Positions 1 to 5,503 of a DNA stretch of 8,261 nucleotides are shown here, piece by piece. This DNA is from an uncultured Desulfobacterales bacterium. Its GTDB lineage: Bacteria > Desulfobacterota > Desulfobacteria > Desulfobacterales > G020354645. The stretch spans positions 3,329-11,589 of the forward strand of contig CAMYNZ010000305.1 of NCBI GenBank assembly GCA_947259865.1, in the 5' to 3' direction. Positions within the stretch are counted from its first letter, which is position 1, and each line of letters opens with the position of its first letter. A model generated the notes under the pieces. It did no database searches and was not told the origin of the DNA. It saw only the letters and a program-made list of their open reading frames with translations. The position numbers were made by a program, and so were the translations under genes.

Positions 1-524
1 TCGTCCAAAAAACCCATAAGATTTTCACCCTCTGTATTTATCAGGGCTTTTTGGATAGAATTTTTTATAATTTTTGTCTCTTCTTTGTATTCTGAATCAA
101 TACCGTCAAATAGATTTTTATAAACACTTAGATCATACGTAAGATCGGCAGTATAATCTCTAAATACTTTTTTAATTTTACCTTTATGCGCTAAAACCAG
201 CGGCAGGTTGTGAAAAGCAGATTGCAATTTAACAATTTCGTTTTTTAACAATAAATTTTCGAGATCATAAATATCGTTTACACAAATAAGACGCCCGGCA
301 TATCCATCGATGTTTGGTTCGGCGATTAGTTTGCAGGGGCCCAACTCAAATGGATCCTTATTAACCTGGCAGACAAGTTTTGAAAATTCTTCTCCGTCCC
401 TGAAGCGATTGCTATTTAAAAATCGGACCAACAGGGAATATTTAGAAGAATATTTTACATCGATGGGAATTTGTTTCCCGTCTATTTCCAAATGGGCACG
501 TATATCGGCAGCTTCTTGCGGCAT
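1..524 (-). CDS. N-terminal part of a PilZ-like/methyltransferase-family protein (3' end beyond the window)
   Basis: An open minus-strand frame of 174 codons runs off the left edge, so only the N-terminus is visible. ATG at 522-524 is chosen because it follows the stop of the upstream gene by 2 bases and has AAGGA about 11 bases before it. Residues 1 to about 90 are beta-rich and look like a divergent PilZ-type domain. About residues 90-174 read as a helical linker (LPLVLAHKGKIKKVF, then DYTADLTYDLSVYKNLFDGI and a NTEGENLMGFLD end). From memory, this resembles the middle of long proteins annotated as SAM-dependent methyltransferases or 'extracellular factor 3-hydroxypalmitic acid methyl ester biosynthesis' proteins. 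The catalytic domain would lie outside the window, so the function is tentative. As third gene of the kinase/antagonist operon, it may be an output of that switch (inference). Confidence 0.6.
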   Translation of the reverse strand, partial: MPQEAADIRAHLEIDGKQIPIDVKYSSKYSLLVRFLNSNRFRDGEEFSKLVCQVNKDPFELGPCKLIAEPNIDGYAGRLICVNDIYDLENLLLKNEIVKLQSAFHNLPLVLAHKGKIKKVFRDYTADLTYDLSVYKNLFDGIDSEYKEETKIIKNSIQKALINTEGENLMGFLD

Positions 525-526
525 TT

Positions 527-901
527 TTACTTGATTCCTTTTATCTCTATTCTTTGATCCTGGGTCTGAAAGATAGCCAGCGCTGAAAAGTTAAGATCCT
601 GCCATTTTAAAGATCTGTCATAGTGAATGGAAATTTTGGCAGTTCCTCTTTTTGCCCGTTCAAGGATTTTAATAATCGGTGTAATTGTGGATGAATTCAT
701 GTAATCCAGTTTTCGAAAATCAAACACGATTCTTTTGTCATCAGTACTGCACATTTTAAAAACATTCACCAGAATCGGAGAGATAAATTTATCCGGCTTG
801 CGATCAATACTTTTACCGGTCCAATTTACATTGATTGTGTCACGGTTGACCTTGACCTCGATTGTTAAAGCACCATTAACAAAAATCTCTTTGGTTCCCA
901 T
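527..901 (-). CDS. SiaC/DUF1987-like or STAS-like antagonist protein
   Basis: A 124-residue protein. ATG at 899-901 is preferred over an in-frame TTG twelve bases upstream because TGGAG sits 6 bases before the ATG and the TTG lies inside that ribosome binding site. The middle reads RIVFDFRKLDYMNSSTITPI, a beta strand followed by Asn-Ser-Ser-Thr at the start of a helix. This is the layout around the phosphorylatable Ser/Thr in SiaC (DUF1987) and anti-sigma-antagonist STAS proteins. Known SiaC is phosphorylated by its partner kinase SiaB, and the unphosphorylated form acts downstream. The gene directly upstream encodes a GHKL kinase, so a partner-switching pair is a strong inference. The likely phosphosite is one of Ser/Ser/Thr in that motif. 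SiaC versus generic STAS family is not settled by eye. Confidence 0.7.
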   Translation of the reverse strand: MGTKEIFVNGALTIEVKVNRDTINVNWTGKSIDRKPDKFISPILVNVFKMCSTDDKRIVFDFRKLDYMNSSTITPIIKILERAKRGTAKISIHYDRSLKWQDLNFSALAIFQTQDQRIEIKGIK

Positions 902-922
902 AGTATTCTCCAAAATGTATTA

Positions 923-1408
923 TCAAAGCATCGAAATGGTTGAAATGTTCACCATACCGTTTTCATTAACAAAAAAATCAAGAATTGCGCCGCCCTCATA
1001 GGCGATCCTGACAAGACCCAAACCACTTTCTTCATCCGTCAACGGTTTCCTTGAAACCTCTTTCATCCGCTCAATATAAGCTTCGAATGGATCCTGATAT
1101 CCGCGGATCCATTGAATAGTTTTATCCAGTCTCTTCAAATGCCGATGCGCTGTTTCATTAAAGGGATTAATAACTTCAACAATAATTTTGTCTTCGGCAA
1201 GGGATACATTTACTTCGACTTTGTGCTCTGGATCTGCAAAGCTTCCGTATTTTATACTGTTTTCAGCCAGTTCACTTATTATCATGGTAACCGCATCCAC
1301 GATATCTTTTGAAAATCTGTGCGATGTCAAAAACCGGCTGCTTTCAGCTCTTATGGTTTCAATATCTTCCCAGTTTGCATCGATCATTAATTTTATGGAT
1401 CGCTTCAT
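923..1408 (-). CDS. GHKL (HATPase) serine kinase, RsbW/SiaB-like
   Basis: A 161-residue single-domain protein. Residues 46-50 (ELAEN, followed by SIKYG) form the N-box that holds Mg-ATP in GHKL ATPases, and residues 128-132 (SGLGL) form a G2 glycine box near the C-terminus. There is no histidine-phosphoacceptor domain, transmembrane segment or sensor domain, so this is not a classical histidine kinase. The size and fold match anti-sigma/partner-switch kinases (RsbW) and SiaB. It is likely to phosphorylate the SiaC/STAS-like protein encoded 21 bases downstream. ATG at 1406-1408 has GGGAG about 11 bases upstream. It is the first gene of an operon behind a sigma-54-type promoter, so expression probably depends on an enhancer-binding activator. 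Whether it targets a sigma factor or a c-di-GMP pathway as in Pseudomonas is unknown. Confidence 0.75.
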   Translation of the reverse strand: MKRSIKLMIDANWEDIETIRAESSRFLTSHRFSKDIVDAVTMIISELAENSIKYGSFADPEHKVEVNVSLAEDKIIVEVINPFNETAHRHLKRLDKTIQWIRGYQDPFEAYIERMKEVSRKPLTDEESGLGLVRIAYEGGAILDFFVNENGMVNISTISML

Positions 1409-1451
1409 GAATCTCTATTCTCCCTCAAGGAAAAGTATTTAGGGGTGCATA

Positions 1452-1471
1452 TTTTTTACCTGGGTAAAAAA
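1452..1471. promoter_or_regulatory. AT-rich palindrome in the leader of the kinase operon
   Basis: TTTTTTACC and GGTAAAAAA form 9-bp inverted arms around a 2-base centre. The element lies 44-63 bases before the kinase start codon and downstream of the predicted sigma-54 transcription start, so it would be in the transcribed leader. It could be an operator or a weak hairpin. It has A/T runs on both sides but only a few G-C pairs, so an efficient terminator is less likely. Confidence 0.35.
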
Positions 1472-1538
1472 ATATTTCGGTTGATAGGTAAACTTTGTCA
1501 GCTAAACTTGCAAAATTTGACTCAGCCTGAGAGAAAAA

Positions 1539-1555
1539 AGCAAGTATTATGCCAA
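1539..1555 (-). promoter_or_regulatory. Sigma-54 (-24/-12) promoter of the kinase operon
   Basis: On the minus strand the sequence is TTGGCATAATACTTGCT. The sigma-54 consensus is YTGGCACGRNNNTTGCW. The invariant GG (-24) and GC (-12) are both present with exactly 10 bases between them, and the TTGC(T) half is perfect. The only departures are at the weakly conserved C and G after TGGCA. The predicted start is near 1528, giving a leader of about 120 bases to the ATG at 1408. Sigma-54 promoters need an AAA+ activator bound upstream; phased repeats at 1631-1690 fit that role. Confidence 0.7.
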
Positions 1556-1630
1556 GCCCTAACTTATATGATATATTGAGTTAATCTCTTTGTTTACAAG
1601 AAAACCCGGGCACAGTGCATCGGAATATTA

Positions 1631-1690
1631 TGACAATAATTGTCAGAATATCGGCCCAAAATTGTCGGAATTTAGGCAAAAAGTGTCAGA
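1631..1690 (-). promoter_or_regulatory. Putative upstream activator binding array (palindrome plus phased repeats)
   Basis: A 15-base palindrome, TGACAATAATTGTCA (1631-1645), overlaps the first of three copies of TGTC(A/G)GA at 1641, 1663 and 1684. The copies are 22 and 21 bases apart, about two helical turns, so they face the same side of the helix. The first two share a longer unit (AATTGTC, A/G, GAAT, then a GGC about 5 bases on). The array lies about 100-160 bp upstream of the predicted sigma-54 start, the usual position of enhancer sites. A related half-copy, TGACAATAATTAGAAT, occurs at 1751-1766. The cognate activator is not in the window. Confidence 0.5.
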
Positions 1691-1808
1691 TGGTAAGAAG
1701 AAACCGGATAGCCGGATGGAAATATTAGGTTTTGTGGGGATTTTAGGGCATGACAATAATTAGAATTTAGAAGCAAAATGTGAAGCCAACTTGCAATCTA
1801 GCTCAAAC

Positions 1809-2042
1809 TTACGCAAAGGGATTATACCCCGGCTTCTTGTACAATTTGTGCGCATTGTCAAGAATGTCCGGTTTGTAGACTCTCTCGGCCCAATTTTGCG
1901 GGTCAACTTCTTCAATTGCTACCGAAACAGATTTTTCTTCACATTTTGCAATAGTGACCACATCCTTTACGATTTCCTCAACAAGCATTTTTTTTTGTTC
2001 TTCGGATCTGCCGGTATAAAGTTTAACGATGATATGCGGCAT
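1809..2042 (-). CDS. pptA: Small tautomerase, PptA/4-oxalocrotonate tautomerase family
   Basis: A 77-residue protein, the usual size for this family. It begins Met-Pro-His-Ile; after Met removal the N-terminal proline is the catalytic base of the tautomerase superfamily. The pattern of a beta strand, a helix with EEQKKMLVEEIVKDV, a second strand (VSVAIEEV) and the end KKPGYNPFA matches E. coli PptA (YdcE), also 77 residues. Family members convert enol and keto forms of small 2-oxo acids; the physiological substrate of PptA is unknown. The start has AGGAGG 6 bases before the ATG, overlapping the tandem stops of the upstream selenoprotein-type gene 12 bases away, so the two are cotranscribed. 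It is the last gene of the cluster. The symbol is by family resemblance only. Confidence 0.85.
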   Translation of the reverse strand: MPHIIVKLYTGRSEEQKKMLVEEIVKDVVTIAKCEEKSVSVAIEEVDPQNWAERVYKPDILDNAHKLYKKPGYNPFA

Positions 2043-2054
2043 TTTTTCCTCCTA

Positions 2055-2339
2055 TCAACAAGTTTTTTGCTTTTTCTTCCGGAGCCTAACCTCACGGAAT
2101 TGAGCCCGGATGCGCCCGGCCGAAACTGCCATTACGATTGACTGCAGTGCGCCGATTTCATCATCGGTAAGACCTTCTTCCTCGGCTACGCCGAGGTAAT
2201 ATTCCATTCAAGGATAACAGGCCACCGCCATTGCGGCGGCCATATGAATCATAAGCGTGGTCTTGGGCTCCAGTATTTCGTTATAACGGGCAGCATCGTA
2301 AAATTCGTTAAAACTGTTTTTCTGTTTGTCGGGTAGCAT
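2055..2339 (-). CDS. Carboxymuconolactone decarboxylase/AhpD-like selenoprotein with in-frame UGA
   Basis: Reading from ATG at 2337-2339, the frame stays open to TGA at 2055-2057 except for one TGA at 2208-2210, giving 94 residues. The N-terminal half ends MAVACYP and the next part begins MEYYLGVAEEEGLTDDEI, then VMAVSAGRIRAQF. This reads as one continuous CMD/AhpD-like protein in which the UGA takes the place of the second Cys of a CxxC motif (Cys41, position 44). AhpD-type proteins use this pair for thiol redox or peroxidase chemistry, and selenocysteine versions of AhpD-like proteins are known. A hairpin of SECIS form follows the UGA. The gene has AAAGGA upstream of its start, lies 4 bases after the HgcAB-like gene and 12 before the tautomerase. 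The alternative is a pseudogene or sequence error turning TGC/TGT into TGA, but the perfectly placed hairpin and intact frame on both sides argue against it. Confidence 0.82.
2180..2196 (-). promoter_or_regulatory. Bacterial SECIS-like hairpin for selenocysteine insertion
   Basis: On the minus strand CCTCGGC-GTA-GCCGAGG forms a perfect 7-bp stem with a 3-base loop. It starts 11 bases after the UGA at 2208-2210, so the apical loop is 18 bases downstream. Bacterial SECIS elements need a short stem-loop inside the coding sequence, about 16-37 bases from UGA to loop, with a G among the first two loop bases. All three hold here. A second short pairing, CCUU (2210-2213, overlapping the UGA) with AAGG (2173-2176), could close the base of the structure. 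Confidence 0.75.
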
Positions 2340-2343
2340 AGTT

Positions 2344-3489
2344 TTATCCTTTCGATAATGGGGATCCTGGCGAAATAACAGCAGTTAAATATAAGACATC
2401 AAGCAACCGGACCGGTTGTGCGTTAATCGCACCGCCCTGACATTGAACCAGACAGGCCCGGCAGGCGGTGCAGCTTTCCATGTGAGCAAAAACCGCCCGG
2501 TTGTCCGCATCAATTTTCCACACGGCCTGGGGGCAAATCTTTGCACAGCTGCGGCATCCGATACAGCAATCTCGGTCATAGATAAGCTGTCGGGTTCCAT
2601 TCAACAGTTCGGTACGAACACTTCCGGCAAAGGAGAGATTACCAATGGATCCTATTCCCAGACGCGCAAGCAAAGGATCCAGATCACTTCGCATGGTAGC
2701 GGCGATACCTCCGAGTTCTGTACCAAAAATGAGCAGCATTGTCATTGCTACAACTATATTCACCCGTAATATAGAAGAACCGGCCGGATCAAGTATTAGC
2801 GAACCGACCCAAAAAGAACCCAGTGCTATTTCCGGCAGGATTAGCTTCGCTAGACCGCGTTTGCCCGGCAGCCAGGGACAGGTAAGAAAGAAGAACAAAA
2901 AAGATGCCATACTGACCAGCAAAAAATTTAAAAGGAGATGGGGACTGAAAAACAGGAAACCCACAGCGCCGATGAAAATGATGGGAAAAAGGGTGCCCAG
3001 GGCCGGATCCAGTCTCTCTCGCCAATTAAAAAAGCTCGCCCGTCTAATTTCGTCGTCCCGGCGGTGACCGTCCCGGAGGTATTGGGGAATATCCCTTGCA
3101 CGCAGCGGTCCCCAGTATACGGACCAGCCGGTTTGCTGCTCCAGGGCCCTGGCTTTGATGCCGGGAGCACCCAGGGGCGGTAAAATCAATCTGCGATGGT
3201 CAACCCTCTCGGCAATGCCGCTGGTTTTAACGGCTGACACCACAGACCGGGTGTTAAACTCCTCACTCCCCGCTGCGCACCAGACATTGATTCCTTTGGA
3301 ATCGGCCACAAGCAGCCAGGCATCCAGGCCGCGCAATTTTTTTATCAAACGTCTGACCGTAAGATAGAAATTACAGGTCACCAGAACCGGGCTATTTGGC
3401 CCAGGGCTTCCAATGCGCTGCAGCCCTACAGTTATGGGGCAAGGAAATAGCCTGAAGAACATTGCCCATATATATTTTAGGGGATTCAT
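2344..3489 (-). CDS. HgcAB-like fusion protein: membrane corrinoid domain fused to 2x[4Fe-4S] ferredoxin
   Basis: A 381-residue protein. Residues about 20-150 match the corrinoid-binding domain of HgcA (mercury methylation), with GINVWCAAG at 66-74; Cys71 corresponds to the cap-helix cysteine that ligates cobalt in HgcA. Further HgcA-like blocks are HRRLILPPLGAPG (98-110) and GPLRARDIPQYL (127-138). About four membrane helices follow (roughly 162-182, 184-205, 213-233, 243-263). The C-terminus is HgcB-like: CxxCxxCxxxCP at Cys309/312/315/319 and CxxCxxCxxxC at Cys340/343/346/350. Canonical HgcA and HgcB are separate proteins. The Lys usual after the cap motif (WCAAGK) is Ser75 here, and HgcB's C-terminal cysteine pair is absent. 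It likely transfers a methyl group via a corrinoid reduced by the ferredoxin; mercury methylation should not be assumed. The start overlaps the upstream methyltransferase stop (ATGA). Confidence 0.85.
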   Translation of the reverse strand: MNPLKYIWAMFFRLFPCPITVGLQRIGSPGPNSPVLVTCNFYLTVRRLIKKLRGLDAWLLVADSKGINVWCAAGSEEFNTRSVVSAVKTSGIAERVDHRRLILPPLGAPGIKARALEQQTGWSVYWGPLRARDIPQYLRDGHRRDDEIRRASFFNWRERLDPALGTLFPIIFIGAVGFLFFSPHLLLNFLLVSMASFLFFFLTCPWLPGKRGLAKLILPEIALGSFWVGSLILDPAGSSILRVNIVVAMTMLLIFGTELGGIAATMRSDLDPLLARLGIGSIGNLSFAGSVRTELLNGTRQLIYDRDCCIGCRSCAKICPQAVWKIDADNRAVFAHMESCTACRACLVQCQGGAINAQPVRLLDVLYLTAVISPGSPLSKG

Positions 3490-4103
3490 GTCTTATTGAC
3501 TTGCGGCACGCCGCCCACCACCATGGCAAAGGTTCCGCCCTTGCTGCGGATTTCTTTTTTAACCTTAAAACCGGCATTATTCAGATCTGCCGGCAAATTA
3601 TCCAACGGACGGTTGGATGACAAGAGCTTTCGAACCGCCTTATGGGCAATGACTTCATCCGCAATTATAAGGATGCCGCCGGGTTTTAGCACCCGCTTTG
3701 AGTGCATCAGGGCAAAGTGTCTTTCATCGGCAGAAAGTTCGCTAAAAACAAGTGTAGAAACCACGGCATCGTAGGATGCAGACGGCAGGTTGTCCATCCC
3801 TTCAATCCCCATCTCTTTGATGGTGAGTTTGTTTTTGAGCCCTCCGTTTTTTACTCTTTCACGGGCCACTGCAACCATCGCCGGGTTGACATCAAAGGCT
3901 GTAATAGCTGCCCCCCTGGACAACAGCATTGTTGCCATTTCGCCGGTACCGCAACCAATTTCAAGGACCTGTGCATTTTCGGGAATTTCTCGGATCACGT
4001 TTTCCCTGACCGACTTTAGGTGTCCCTGACTTATTTTATTCATGCACCGATCATAGGACCGCGGTCTGTTTTCCAGCACCCTCATAAAAAGGTAACTGAA
4101 CAT
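3486..4103 (-). CDS. cpaM: Class I SAM-dependent methyltransferase, corrinoid-protein-associated type
   Basis: A 205-residue Rossmann methyltransferase. Motif I is VLEIGCGTG (47-55), the SAM-ribose acidic residue follows at Asp71 in ITAFDVNP, motif II/III includes YDAVVSTLVFSEL (111-123), and VLKPGGILIIADE (138-150) is the post-I strand region. The opening (MFSYLFMRVLENRPRSYD) and the EMGIEGMDNLP stretch are, from memory, characteristic of the family annotated as corrinoid protein-associated methyltransferase CpaM, found beside HgcAB-like fusions; the symbol rests on that recollection. Its stop overlaps the start of the HgcAB-like gene by 4 bases, so they are translationally coupled and presumably act together, perhaps supplying a methyl group to the corrinoid or modifying the product (inference). 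AAGGGA lies before the ATG. It has no membrane segment and is probably cytoplasmic. Confidence 0.82.
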   Translation of the reverse strand: MFSYLFMRVLENRPRSYDRCMNKISQGHLKSVRENVIREIPENAQVLEIGCGTGEMATMLLSRGAAITAFDVNPAMVAVARERVKNGGLKNKLTIKEMGIEGMDNLPSASYDAVVSTLVFSELSADERHFALMHSKRVLKPGGILIIADEVIAHKAVRKLLSSNRPLDNLPADLNNAGFKVKKEIRSKGGTFAMVVGGVPQVNKT

Positions 4104-4127
4104 AGGGGATCCCTTCCATTTTTATCG

Positions 4128-4910
4128 TCAGTGCTTGCGTCCCATAATGATGATATGGCGGCCGACAAAAACGGCCTGGGGTGTTCCGAACTCATGCGGT
4201 TGCAGCCATTCAGTGACGGTTTGCGGTGCTTTCTTGACCAAACTCACTAAATGTTCAATGGTTTCCGGCGAACATTCCTGTCGCTCGGCCCACGATAAAA
4301 ATCCATGTCTTTTGATGATCTGTTCCGTGTGCGCTACTTTCAGCCCGGCGGTCTGGAACATGTTGACCCACTGTGCCTGGCTATAGGCCTGGTGGTGACT
4401 GGGATCTCGCAGCTTTTCGAAATTTTCCAGATAACGACCGGCTTTTTCATCTTCCGGCAATACATGATCCTGAACCAACAGTGTTCCGCCTGTCCTGAGT
4501 ACGCGGACGCTTTGCTTTACAAAACTAAAACAATCGGGGAAATGATGGGGCGCGATCCGGCAGGTGACCAGATCGAAAGTTTCGTCTTTAAAGGGCAGGT
4601 TCTCGGCATCAGCAAAATAGAAAGTTACATTTTTTATACCCTTATCGAGGATAAATGTCTGCGCCGCCTGCAGCATTTTCGGTGCAATGTCGGTTGCGAT
4701 CACCCGGGCAACATGGGGAGCAAATCTCAAGGCTGCATGCCCGCCGCCGCAGGCAACGTCCAGCACGATCCAGTGGGCCTGCGGTAATACAATATCAACC
4801 AGGCGAGTTAACTCCTCGCCTTTGGCAAGGGCCGCACCGGTAACATAACGTTGAGCGAATCGGTTAAAGCGGGTTTGGGACAAATCTTTTGAGCGGCTAT
4901 GAAGTGACAT
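4128..4910 (-). CDS. Class I SAM-dependent methyltransferase, UbiE/YcgJ-like
   Basis: A 260-residue protein with a complete SAM-binding fold: motif I VLDVACGGGHAA (49-60), acidic residue Asp74 in VIATDIAP, DAENLPF (101-107) at motif II, and VRVLRTGGTLLVQDH in the post-I region. This pattern is typical of Methyltransf_11/UbiE-like enzymes acting on small molecules. It lacks an obvious cysteine set of the ArsM arsenite methyltransferase type. AGGGGA stands 6 bases before the ATG at 4910. The gene is 24 bases upstream of the second methyltransferase and 16 bases downstream of the YdjM-like gene. Two different SAM methyltransferases in front of a corrinoid protein suggest sequential or alternative methylation steps (inference). 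The substrate is not evident. Confidence 0.8.
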   Translation of the reverse strand: MSLHSRSKDLSQTRFNRFAQRYVTGAALAKGEELTRLVDIVLPQAHWIVLDVACGGGHAALRFAPHVARVIATDIAPKMLQAAQTFILDKGIKNVTFYFADAENLPFKDETFDLVTCRIAPHHFPDCFSFVKQSVRVLRTGGTLLVQDHVLPEDEKAGRYLENFEKLRDPSHHQAYSQAQWVNMFQTAGLKVAHTEQIIKRHGFLSWAERQECSPETIEHLVSLVKKAPQTVTEWLQPHEFGTPQAVFVGRHIIIMGRKH

Positions 4911-4926
4911 AGGTTGTCCCCTTTTT

Positions 4927-5472
4927 TTAATGCCTTGACGCCACGCTGCGAATAACTGTTGAAATAACAGCGGTCAAGAATGCGGGCAAGCATATCCATA
5001 AAAGCTCACTTTTCATAACCGCATATCCCCATTTGCTAAAGAACGCTTTAATGCCGATGGGCGAAACCACAATCGGGGTCCATGGGAAAAAATATCTCGT
5101 ATTGCTGAAAGGTGCTAACAAAGCAATTCCTAAGCCGCCGTTGGTGAACGCATCCAGGATGCCGTGGCTGGCAGTCACCATGAAAAAGAAGAAGAAATAG
5201 AATAACCCTCTTCCAGAATAAAACGCTGCATTGCGAAAGAACACGGAAGTTACCAGGAGGCTCAAAATTAAAGCAAAAAAGGGCGAGTGGAAAAATCCTC
5301 TATGTCCTAAAAAATGGTGGTAGGGTATCCCAAAGGCAAAAGCGATTACATCCGCGTCGGCGATAATTGAACATCCAATGGAAAGTGCCCAAAAATGGTT
5401 TGGCACATCGCGGGGTGCGAATGCTATGCCGCCGGCAACGGCAACAGCTGCATGTGAAATTGCTGAAGGCAC
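4927..5472 (-). CDS. YdjM-like (DUF457) membrane-bound metal-dependent hydrolase
   Basis: A 181-residue membrane protein. The open frame extends upstream to 5655, but that part lies inside the preceding gene. GTG at 5470-5472 is the probable start: it has AGGGAG 6 bases upstream, follows the preceding stop by 31 bases, and gives the family N-terminus PSAISHAAVA. Histidine/aspartate clusters in order are SHAAVA (His7), DADVIAF (39-45), HHFLGHRGFFHS (52-63), SHGILDAFTNGG (102-113) and NTRYFFPWTP (124-133). These match the YdjM/DUF457 family, predicted membrane-embedded metal-dependent hydrolases, several of which are LexA-regulated in enterobacteria. Hydrophobic helices run between the motifs. 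The substrate is unknown. It sits between a DUF2238 membrane protein and the methyltransferases; its role there is not clear from sequence. Confidence 0.8.
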   Translation of the reverse strand: MPSAISHAAVAVAGGIAFAPRDVPNHFWALSIGCSIIADADVIAFAFGIPYHHFLGHRGFFHSPFFALILSLLVTSVFFRNAAFYSGRGLFYFFFFFMVTASHGILDAFTNGGLGIALLAPFSNTRYFFPWTPIVVSPIGIKAFFSKWGYAVMKSELLWICLPAFLTAVISTVIRSVASRH

Positions 5473-5503
5473 ACCTTGCTCCCTTTTCTTTATCCAATAT
5501 TGA

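Larger units (their letters stand above)
1409..1808. other. 400-base intergenic region between the kinase operon and the tautomerase gene
   Basis: No plausible gene is seen on either strand. It holds the regulatory DNA of the leftward kinase operon: the leader palindrome, the sigma-54 promoter and the repeat array described separately. It also holds the 3' untranslated end of the rightmost cluster, which reads into it from 1809. No convincing intrinsic terminator follows the tautomerase stop. Transcription from the methyltransferase cluster could therefore read on toward the kinase operon, or stop by a Rho-dependent route (inference). Confidence 0.6.

Noticed and set aside
902..913. TTG start four codons upstream for the SiaC-like protein
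   Set aside because: The TTG is inside the TGGAG ribosome binding site that serves the ATG at 899-901.
1675..1691. Second sigma-54 promoter reading CTGACACTTTTTGCC on the minus strand
   Set aside because: The -24-like and -12-like blocks are two bases too close, and sigma-54 spacing is strict.
2055..2339. Reading the CMD-like gene as a broken pseudogene
   Set aside because: Both halves keep frame and family character, the only stop falls exactly at the expected catalytic Cys, and a SECIS-type hairpin follows it. A random nonsense mutation would not explain these together.
2416..3367. Plus-strand open frames opposite the HgcAB-like gene
   Set aside because: They mirror a GC-rich real gene, show no family character and lack ribosome binding sites.
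4128..4910. ArsM-type arsenite methyltransferase for the first methyltransferase
   Set aside because: The conserved arsenic-binding cysteines are not present in a recognisable arrangement; the sequence fits a generic UbiE/YcgJ-like enzyme.
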